A stretch of DNA of 29,828 nt from a virus, in the IMG/VR virus record IMGVR_UViG_3300048588_000642, positions 1 through 29,828 of that record; one strand, given 5' to 3'. A program made the translations under genes and the position numbers. Below the pieces are notes generated by a model. That model was not told the origin of the DNA. It was given only the letters and a program-made list of their open reading frames with translations, and searched no databases. Below, one piece after another: positions 1-5,179 of the stretch (its first letter is position 1; every line of letters starts with the position of its first letter).

Positions 1-68
1 TTGCCCGCATGGGCTAGGCCGGTGGGTACATTCCCCTCAGCATCTCTATAAAATTTTACTTTGCTCAT
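1..68 (-). CDS. Partial fibre/appendage paralog, N-terminus only
   Basis: Only the first 22 codons lie in the window; the gene runs off the left edge. The start ATG (66-68) follows the stop of the upstream gene by 13 nt. The N-terminus reads MSKVKFYRDAEGNVPTG, which closely matches the first residues of the next gene upstream (MGKLQIHRATEGSVPTG) and the opening MSKIKFY of the one before. It is therefore another member of a tandem family of small structural, probably tail-fibre or appendage, proteins. Nothing can be said about the rest of the protein. Confidence 0.7.
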   Translation of the reverse strand, partial: MSKVKFYRDAEGNVPTGLAHAG

Positions 69-81
69 TGTGCGGTTCGGG

Positions 82-669
82 TTATGCTACATCGCCAGAT
101 ATTAGCCATGTATCAGTATCTATTTTTAAAATTCGTGCTACGCCATATTGAAATGCCAGGGTTGTTGCCCCGAGCACCGTTACGCTGCCCAACCCCGCTA
201 TACTTACGCCACCATTGCCTATCAGGGCAACATCAGCATAAAAACCAATGGGTATAGGCACGCTGCTATTTTCAGGCAGATCAAGCTCTTGGCTAGTAGC
301 GCTGGTAAATGCCATTAAAGAGTGGATATCGCTGACCTGTAGCGTTACCGTGGCGGCTGTAAAGGCGCGCACAGGCTGCAGGCGGGGGGCATAAAGGTTA
401 TTTGCGCCAAGTTGTGCAAGTGCGCTGCCCGTCCAAAACCACATGGTGCCCTCGGCAATAGCCACATATATTTTGCCTTGGTACTTGGTGCTTAGGCCAC
501 TTATGGCGGCCTCGTTGGTTTCAAAAATTACATCGCTAAACTTGATTTTGTTGCCGGCACTATCTATTACATAGAGATTGCGCTCATTGGTAAAGTACAC
601 TTTACCCGTGTGCGTTGTGCCGGTGGGCACACTGCCTTCTGTTGCGCGATGTATCTGCAGCTTGCCCAT
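82..669 (-). CDS. Putative phage tail-fibre/appendage protein (195 aa)
   Basis: The protein starts with MGKLQIHRATEGSVPTG, the family signature shared with the genes on either side, followed by a beta-rich, Gly/Ala/Thr-rich body. Residues around 70-85 carry an aromatic motif (GTMWFWTG) of the kind seen in fibre and collar proteins, and the C-terminal half is hydrophobic beta-strand-like. It follows the 238-aa gene after 3 nt and is presumably transcribed from the promoter at 1627-1663. Role is inferred from composition and the tandem paralogous setting; the virion location is unknown. Signal peptide and catalytic motifs are absent. Confidence 0.6.
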   Translation of the reverse strand: MGKLQIHRATEGSVPTGTTHTGKVYFTNERNLYVIDSAGNKIKFSDVIFETNEAAISGLSTKYQGKIYVAIAEGTMWFWTGSALAQLGANNLYAPRLQPVRAFTAATVTLQVSDIHSLMAFTSATSQELDLPENSSVPIPIGFYADVALIGNGGVSIAGLGSVTVLGATTLAFQYGVARILKIDTDTWLISGDVA

Positions 670-672
670 ACG

Positions 673-1389
673 TTACCAAGCTGTGCTTGTCCATTTCATT
701 ACAGCGTTGGCGTTGTAAGTGATGTCGCCATCGCCATCCTCGCCAATTTTATTAAGCTGTGTGAGGTTTGTGTGGCTGTGTGCTGCACCACCGCTAACGT
801 CAAACGTTAAGGTGTTGCCAGATCTAACTATCGTGATGTTAGCGCTGCCTGCCGCGAAGGTTATGGTTTCGCCCTGGCTAATGGTTTCTGTTGCGCCTGC
901 GCCTACTTTAATGCCAAAGCTGGTCATGAGGCCAGAAAGGTCTAGGCTCTCATACTCGCTTACCTTGTGCCATGTTGCGGCTGCAAACTCATAGGCATAT
1001 AGGGCGCTGCCGCTGCTCACGGTGCCATCGCCTGTGGCATCTAGCACCAAACAAAGGATGTTTTTAGTCGGGCTTAAAGCATCGCGGTCGCCAATGTCTG
1101 CAACAACTTCAAAATCGATACCAATACCGCTGGGCAGTTGCGATATGGGCACCTTGCCGCCACTATCAAGGCTGGCAAGGCCGCTATTGGCGCCTTTTTG
1201 AATGCCAATAATGGCTTCAACCAAAGCTTGGGTGCTTACGTGGCGAGCGCTACCGGCACCACCCGTGCTGTTGGTTACATAAAACTCAGCCGCTGCAACA
1301 CCATTAATGGTTTTGGTAATCAGGTATAGCGCGTTCGCTACCGGTGATCCGGGCAGGGCTGTTTCTTTATAAAATTTGATTTTGCTCAT
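673..1389 (-). CDS. Putative tail-fibre protein (238 aa)
   Basis: The N-terminus MSKIKFYKETALPG resembles the two paralogs downstream. Around residues 65-90 it has the segment ANSGLASLDSGGKVPISQLP, which matches the 'GLASLD..GKVP..QLP' motif common in the N-terminal, virion-proximal part of phage tail fibres. The remainder is Ala/Gly/Thr-rich and beta-strand-like, ending in W. This is the best functional anchor for the left-edge cluster: these genes are likely receptor-binding or appendage proteins. It lies 15 nt downstream of the 66-aa gene and is read as one operon with its neighbours. Confidence 0.7.
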   Translation of the reverse strand: MSKIKFYKETALPGSPVANALYLITKTINGVAAAEFYVTNSTGGAGSARHVSTQALVEAIIGIQKGANSGLASLDSGGKVPISQLPSGIGIDFEVVADIGDRDALSPTKNILCLVLDATGDGTVSSGSALYAYEFAAATWHKVSEYESLDLSGLMTSFGIKVGAGATETISQGETITFAAGSANITIVRSGNTLTFDVSGGAAHSHTNLTQLNKIGEDGDGDITYNANAVMKWTSTAW

Positions 1390-1404
1390 GTTGTATCGGT
1401 AGGT

Positions 1405-1605
1405 TTACCAGTTAGCGGTTTGCCAATCAGGGTCATCACTGGCAATAACCACCCACGTGGTAATGCCAGCATCGTAACGCCTAAAATTGAGGATGTCCCA
1501 CGTAAGCGGGTCATTGGTAGTAGTCTCGCCCCAAATCACGTTTGTGTTAGCAGGGGCGGTGGTGCCGTAAAGGATGGCCGCAACTTGGCCCAGATTAACA
1601 CTCAT
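1405..1605 (-). CDS. Small structural-type protein of the fibre operon (66 aa)
   Basis: This is the first gene after the promoter at 1627-1663, with a leader of about 20 nt. The product is rich in Thr, Asn and Trp (WGETTTNDPLTWDILNF, DDPDWQTANW), with no signal peptide or membrane segment. Its composition resembles short adhesin or fibre-tip modules, and its place at the head of the fibre operon supports a virion role. I do not recognise the family. Confidence 0.55.
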   Translation of the reverse strand: MSVNLGQVAAILYGTTAPANTNVIWGETTTNDPLTWDILNFRRYDAGITTWVVIASDDPDWQTANW

Positions 1606-1626
1606 TGCAATGCAGCTTTAATACCC

Positions 1627-1663
1627 GCAAGGTGCAACCGCCCCCAAACCCATTAAAGGACAC
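1627..1663 (-). promoter_or_regulatory. Phage structural-gene promoter, copy 1
   Basis: On the minus strand GTGTCCTTTAATGGG (1663-1649) is followed after exactly 14 nt by CACCTTGC (1634-1627), then about 20 nt to the ATG of the fibre operon. The same two elements with the same 14-nt spacing occur at 21725-21761 and 27355-27391. The downstream element resembles the Bacteroidota -7 box TAnnTTTG, although this copy is the weakest match. The promoter role is inferred from conservation, geometry and position immediately after a terminator. Confidence 0.65.
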
Positions 1664-1696
1664 AAAAAAAGCCCCGACTGTAAGGGCAGCCGGGGC
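1664..1696 (-). terminator. Rho-independent terminator
   Basis: On the minus strand a 10-bp GC-rich stem (GCCCCGGCTG paired with CAGTCGGGGC, one G-U) closes a 6-nt loop and is followed by seven T residues. It ends leftward transcription coming from the early and cassette region. The fibre promoter begins immediately downstream, so the two insulate the structural genes from read-through. Confidence 0.85.
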
Positions 1697-1762
1697 AACT
1701 ATTATGAGTGAATTTAAAGACTATGCAAAAGTAAAAATTACGCAATGCGCTGAGGGCGCACT

Positions 1763-1825
1763 GCCCATAACTTACGCTAACTAGCACGGCTTGAGGCCGC
1801 GCCTGTTAGCTTTCAGTTATCGGTC
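1763..1825 (-). repeat. attC-like site A (about 63 bp)
   Basis: Imperfect inverted repeat directly after the stop of the 166-aa cassette gene. On the minus strand it opens with CCGATAAC and closes with GTTATGGGC. Inside these are a second pair, GCTAAC and GTTAGC, and a GGC/GCC stem around a 5-nt loop, with mismatched bulges between. Paired TAAC/GTTA cores, bulged arms and placement at the 3' end of an ORF are the classical layout of an integron attC site. It is shorter than sites B and C. Confidence 0.6.
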
Positions 1826-1828
1826 ATG

Positions 1829-2329
1829 CTAAAACGGCAAATCGTCATCATCTTGATTAGCCGTTTCGACAAGTTCACCTTGACTGCTAATTGACTGGGC
1901 AAAATCTATTTCCATATCAATGAAATCAAGCTCAATCTCATTTAAAAACTCTTCAACCATCATCTTAAATTCTAAATTGGTTGTAGGTTCTTTTTCAAAT
2001 TTCGTTTCGGGATTATATTCCCTTGTTTTGACATATTTTTTTCCATCACAAACAGAGCAACTAAGCATTATTAGTTTGTTTGGGTTTTCGACTAAGTAGC
2101 CAATAGATATTCCGTTTCCAGAAAAAAAGCGGCTACCATTTTTACCTATTTCAAAATCCAAAAAATATGACAATCCACCACAATGACCAGAGCCATCGGA
2201 GAATTTGCCGTAATAATTTGGTTGATGAAATTTTTCAGTAACAGGTGAATAGATACTGAAACGTGTGTCAATTAATTCAGGGTAAAACTTTCCTTTAGGC
2301 GACACTGATAATAATTTTACTTTTTCCAT
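1829..2329 (-). CDS. Cassette protein with SSB-like C-terminal tip (166 aa)
   Basis: Unknown family. The start at 2329 (MEKVKLLSVSPKG) is preferred over an upstream ATG at 2389, because the extra 20 codons would be read from attC-like site B and the chosen ATG has an A-rich leader like that of the neighbouring cassette. A Cys pair (CSVCDG) and a Gly/Ser/Phe-rich centre precede an acidic helical region. The protein ends NQDDDDLPF, which matches the acidic-hydrophobic tip of bacterial SSB used to recruit repair and replication partners; the body does not look like an SSB OB-fold. The gene lies between attC-like sites B and A, i.e. in cassette configuration, and is AT-rich relative to the phage core. 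Confidence 0.65.
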   Translation of the reverse strand: MEKVKLLSVSPKGKFYPELIDTRFSIYSPVTEKFHQPNYYGKFSDGSGHCGGLSYFLDFEIGKNGSRFFSGNGISIGYLVENPNKLIMLSCSVCDGKKYVKTREYNPETKFEKEPTTNLEFKMMVEEFLNEIELDFIDMEIDFAQSISSQGELVETANQDDDDLPF

Positions 2330-2362
2330 TTGTTTAAATTTTATTCGTTTGACAATGAAGCA

Positions 2363-2503
2363 CGAACCGATAACATGCGTTTGGCTCAATGGCGGGTTTA
2401 GTGCTTAATTGAGCTTTGTGCCTCGCATCGGCTTTTGTGGTATGTTGACAGTTCCGTGCTCCGAAAACCGCCACTGCGCCAAGCGCAACCACGTTAGCGG
2501 TCA
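2363..2503 (-). repeat. attC-like site B (about 140 bp)
   Basis: Long imperfect inverted repeat between two unrelated small genes. On the plus strand, CGAACCGATAAC at the left is mirrored by GTTAGCGGTC at the right. The arms continue as TTTGGCTCAATGGCGG against CCGCCACTGCGCCAAG with bulges. The right end touches the stop codon of the 81-aa cassette gene. The central part (2404-2442) resembles the centre of site C, including TTAATTGAGCT, so B and C are members of one repeat family, as in chromosomal integron arrays. Confidence 0.7.
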
Positions 2504-2746
2504 GGCTAAAACGACACCCTTCCGAAGTTTACCAGTTGAAGTGTATTGCTTTTTAATTCGCTTACCTTCTTTGACAAGCCATTCGCCAAGCTCTACTAAT
2601 TCGTCAGGGTTGCTAATTGAACTGAATGAAATGTCAAGGCTTACAATGTCGTAAGGCTCACGAGTTTCATCTTTTGCGTGTTCGTCAACTGTGATTTCTA
2701 CATCATCAATAGTTGGATGGTTGATTGTTTCTTTAATAAGTCCCAT
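2501..2746 (-). CDS. Cassette protein of unknown function (81 aa)
   Basis: Start chosen at 2746 (MGLIKETINHPTIDD). A longer frame exists to 2854, but its first 36 codons would be read through attC-like site C. The ATG follows an A-rich leader (TTTAAATAACAACAAA), similar to that of the other cassette gene. The product is small and acidic in the middle and basic at the end (GEWLVKEGKRIKKQY), with no membrane segment. I do not recognise it. Its TGA abuts the core of attC-like site B, the typical stop-codon position in integron gene cassettes. Confidence 0.6.
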   Translation of the reverse strand: MGLIKETINHPTIDDVEITVDEHAKDETREPYDIVSLDISFSSISNPDELVELGEWLVKEGKRIKKQYTSTGKLRKGVVLA

Positions 2747-2788
2747 TTTGTTGTTATTTAAAATTTTATACCCTTGTGAAAACAAGCC

Positions 2789-2924
2789 CGAACCGCTAAC
2801 AAGGGTTTGTAGCAATAGGGGCAGAAGTGCTTTAATTGAGCTGTGTACTTCCAATCAGCTTTGGTGGGTTATTGAACAGTAGTGCATCTAATCCCCTACT
2901 GCTACAAGCCCCGAACCGTTATAG
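2789..2924 (-). repeat. attC-like site C (about 135 bp)
   Basis: Imperfect inverted repeat. The plus-strand arms TTTGTAGCAATAGGGG and CCCCTACTGCTACAAG pair with one mismatch, and outside them lie CGAACCGCTAAC at the left and CGAACCGTTAT at the right. The TAA of the adjacent DUF4406 gene (2919-2921) is embedded in the outer TAACGG core. The centre (2831-2870) is related to the centre of site B. The structure fits the single-strand hairpin fold of attC sites. Confidence 0.7.
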
Positions 2925-3314
2925 TTGCTGTAAATTAGGTATCACTTTTCTAAATAGATGTTGTGTTTTTGTCGTGCCATTATATATCTCACTCTCGATC
3001 TTGATGTCAATTTTTAATTTAAGATCTTCTGTCGGGTAAAACACCTGCAATCCTATTTGTCTGGCCACTAATTCTTCTAACACAGCGCCTTTGCTTTCCA
3101 GCCAGTTGTGTAGCATATAAATAGCATCACACTCACACAGTGCTTTAATATCCTCGCGCATGTAGCTGTGCCATTCTTTATCATGCAAATGGGGCAAGGC
3201 TATCGGGTTTACAGGGGTGTGGCCTTGCTCTTTTAAAAAAGCTTCTGCCTTGGCAAATAGGGCGAGGGCTTGCTGCTCTATGCCGGTTATTTTTCCGGAG
3301 ATGTAGATTTTCAT
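2919..3314 (-). CDS. DUF4406-type protein (131 aa)
   Basis: Starts MKIYISGKITG, the typical opening of DUF4406 proteins (nucleoside deoxyribosyltransferase-like Rossmann fold), with HTPVNP, a WHSYMREDIKAL helix and CDAIYMLHNW. These positions correspond to the conserved core of the fold; a nucleotide-related role is inferred. An upstream in-frame ATG at 3398 would add a low-complexity Pro/His/Lys segment. The start at 3314 is preferred because a second copy at 4269-4481 begins at the same residue. The stop codon lies inside attC-like site C, so the 3' end may have been redefined by cassette insertion, or the gene may itself be a cassette. Confidence 0.75.
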   Translation of the reverse strand: MKIYISGKITGIEQQALALFAKAEAFLKEQGHTPVNPIALPHLHDKEWHSYMREDIKALCECDAIYMLHNWLESKGAVLEELVARQIGLQVFYPTEDLKLKIDIKIESEIYNGTTKTQHLFRKVIPNLQQL

Positions 3315-3404
3315 GCTTTTTGGAGGGGTTGGGGGTTTAACCACGTAATGTTTTGGCTCATGGTGTGGCTGCGTTTTACGTGGTGAATTGTTTTTCATTC
3401 TGTA

Positions 3405-3704
3405 TTAATCAGGTATTTTGGGCAATTCACCCTCTGACTCCCATTCTGATTTAACTATCCTGTATCTGTTCTTCTTGAGGAGTTCAAATAATTCTTCTGC
3501 GCATTTTTCGCAGAGTTCTACTTTGTCAATATCACCGCTTCCTCCTTCTATGTAGTTTGATCCTGTTATTCGTTTAACAACGCACTCAAAAACATCATAA
3601 AAACGCGGCTGTGTTATTACGTTATCGCATTTATCACACAGATTGTACCTGTCGGTAATAACATCAGCCTCTATTACTTTCTTAACACGATTGATTACTT
3701 CCAT
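3405..3704 (-). CDS. Small zinc-ribbon-like protein (99 aa)
   Basis: Two CxxC knuckles (CDKC near residue 23 and CEKC near residue 69), with a further single Cys between, suggest a zinc ribbon. The C-terminal third is helical and charged. It lies 3 nt downstream of the 165-aa gene and 6 nt ahead of an in-frame extension of the DUF4406 gene. Base composition is AT-richer than the structural genes, which fits an accessory origin. Function unknown. Confidence 0.6.
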   Translation of the reverse strand: MEVINRVKKVIEADVITDRYNLCDKCDNVITQPRFYDVFECVVKRITGSNYIEGGSGDIDKVELCEKCAEELFELLKKNRYRIVKSEWESEGELPKIPD

Positions 3705-3707
3705 AAA

Positions 3708-4205
3708 TTAAGCTGTTTGTCTAAGGAATTTTGTTTTTGATATATAATAACCCGCACTTTGGGCGTCTTCAAGGAAGATCGAAGCCGCGTCCTGGGAAAG
3801 AACGAGTTTTTTTCTTTCCTTTCCGTACCCCTCAACGTGTTCCCGACCTGCCTGGTCTGTAAAAACGCAGCTGAATTCTTGGAACGGGTCTGGCCTATTT
3901 TCGCGCCTTATTATTTTAAGCTGCATGGTTGGGTTGTTAGGCAGAATTTCAATCAATATGGTGTAATAACGCCTAATCTTTATTCTTCTCAACCTATCAG
4001 TCCATCGTGTGTATACGCTTAATTCTAGTAAAAGGATTTTTTTTTGATCGAATTTCAGTGAATCGATTCTATCCATTAATTTAAAAAACTTAGGTCCGCT
4101 ATCTGTCTTTTCGTGCTTTTCTCTGAGTATTCTAAGGGTATCCCAGAACTCGTTTATCTCGTTTTGTTGCGATGCATTTAATTCTGTTGGCTCGTAATGA
4201 TTCAT
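3708..4205 (-). CDS. Hypothetical accessory protein (165 aa)
   Basis: Unrecognised. The N-terminal half is predicted helical and charged; the middle has a basic patch (RWTDRLRRIKIRRYY), then a beta-rich part, ending with a short helix and basic tail. No membrane segment or signal peptide. The start is preceded by a run of ten A residues (minus strand), a leader type shared by several genes of this accessory block. The gene and its 99-aa partner sit between two copies of the DUF4406 gene. Confidence 0.6.
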   Translation of the reverse strand: MNHYEPTELNASQQNEINEFWDTLRILREKHEKTDSGPKFFKLMDRIDSLKFDQKKILLLELSVYTRWTDRLRRIKIRRYYTILIEILPNNPTMQLKIIRRENRPDPFQEFSCVFTDQAGREHVEGYGKERKKLVLSQDAASIFLEDAQSAGYYISKTKFLRQTA

Positions 4206-4268
4206 TTTTTTTTTGTTTTTAAAGAGTAAATATAAAATTGTTTTTAGCCTGGCACCTTTGCTGGCTTG

Positions 4269-4481
4269 CTAGTTGTGTAGCATATAAATAGCATCACACG
4301 CGCACAGCGCTTTAATATCCTCGCGCATGTAGCTATGCCATTCTTTATCATGCAAGTGGGGCAGGGCCATCGGGTTTACCGGGGTGTGGCCTTGCTCTTT
4401 TAAAAAAGCTTCTGCCTTGGCAAATAGGGCAAGGGCCTCTTGCTCTATGCCCGTAATCTTTCCGGAGATGTATATCCGCAT
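4269..4481 (-). pseudogene. Truncated second copy of the DUF4406 gene (70 codons)
   Basis: Residues 1-70 are almost identical to the first 70 of the copy at 2919-3314, from MRIYISGKITG to CDAIYMLHN. The frame then stops with TAG where the intact copy continues with Trp. Weak nucleotide similarity continues for roughly 15-20 bp past the stop and then ends. The second half of the domain is missing, so this is probably a decayed duplicate. Short open products from it cannot be excluded. Confidence 0.75.
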
Positions 4482-4486
4482 CGCTT

Positions 4487-4729
4487 TTAAATCTTAGATT
4501 TTAAATTTTCATTCTCAACATAAACCACCCCATCCTTCAAATACCCGCCAAACCTTTTCAGGTCACTATACCCCGGCCATAAAATGTAGGGGCCTTCAAA
4601 ATTTCCCGTGTTCGGGCTGCGCAAATAATACGTGCTATGCTTCACGTCATTGCCATCCGCAAAGTCGCTGCGCAAAGCCTTCCGCAGTTGTTTGGTAAAA
4701 ACGTATTCTAATTCTTGTATTTCATCCAT
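4487..4729 (-). CDS. Hypothetical protein (80 aa)
   Basis: Starts at 4729 (MDEIQELEYVFTKQL), 2 nt after the stop of the preceding zinc-ribbon gene; an upstream ATG at 4774 would overlap that gene by about 40 nt. The product has a helical N-terminus and an aromatic, beta-type C-terminal half (GPYILWPGYSDLKRFGGYL). No known motif is recognised. It lies 5 nt ahead of the truncated DUF4406 copy and is likely part of the same leftward transcript. Confidence 0.6.
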   Translation of the reverse strand: MDEIQELEYVFTKQLRKALRSDFADGNDVKHSTYYLRSPNTGNFEGPYILWPGYSDLKRFGGYLKDGVVYVENENLKSKI

Positions 4730-4731
4730 GG

Positions 4732-4929
4732 CTATAGTATAGGTTTCCAGAAACGCAACTTTGTCCTGCCGCAATAAGGGCAGCGCACCGGCAGCTCATG
4801 CTTTTCGTAACCACAAACGCTAGTGTCATCAACCAAAGCAACTTTTTTGTTTTTGCTGATGTAAGCAACTCTTTTGTTTTTAGTGTTTACGCACGCAGTA
4901 CAAATCCGATCAAGGTCATTTTCTGCCAT
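4732..4929 (-). CDS. Small zinc-ribbon protein (65 aa)
   Basis: Four Cys arranged as CTAC near residue 10 and CPYCGR near residue 50 (with an extra Cys at VCGYEKH) form a probable zinc ribbon. The rest is basic. It is the first gene after the iteron region and its ATG is preceded by an A9 tract in the minus-strand leader. Small zinc ribbons near phage origins are often regulatory or DNA-binding, but no specific function can be assigned. Confidence 0.6.
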   Translation of the reverse strand: MAENDLDRICTACVNTKNKRVAYISKNKKVALVDDTSVCGYEKHELPVRCPYCGRTKLRFWKPIL

Positions 4930-4980
4930 TTCTATTTTTTTTTAGTGATTTCAAACTTGCCCAAGGGGTCGTTTTTCCGC

Positions 4981-5134
4981 CCCAACCTTCCCAACTCTCC
5001 CAACTTTGGGCGTTTTATGGCGCTCTTCCCAACCCGTCCCAACTTTTACTATTTGTATTTAAAGAAAAAAAAAGTATTAATTCATTCATTATTAGCTTGT
5101 TAGCTGTCAGGTTGGGAAGGTTGGGAGAGTTGGG
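4981..5134. other. Iteron cluster, candidate replication origin
   Basis: Eight copies of the hexamer CCCAAC occur at near-helical spacing. Five read on the plus strand (4981, 4990, 4999, 5028, 5038; steps of 9, 9, 29 and 10). Three read on the minus strand (GTTGGG at 5111, 5120, 5129; steps of 9). The oppositely oriented arrays flank an AT-rich stretch (5044-5100) containing A9 and a repeated TTCATTCATTATTA-like segment. Iterons beside an AT-rich unwinding region, next to the helicase gene, are the classical layout of an iteron-type origin. The function is inferred. Confidence 0.65.
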
Positions 5135-5179
5135 AGCGTTTTTCATCTTTTGGCAAGGGCTAAACAGTTTTTTTTTTCA

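Noticed and set aside
1736-2930. CRISPR or simple direct-repeat explanation for the repeats
   Set aside because: There are no short regularly spaced direct repeats; the repeats are long, imperfect, inverted and tied to gene ends.
3340-3384. 9-bp inverted repeat ACCACGTAA/TTACGTGGT upstream of the DUF4406 start
   Set aside because: Spacer is long and there is no further supporting signal; chance occurrence is likely.
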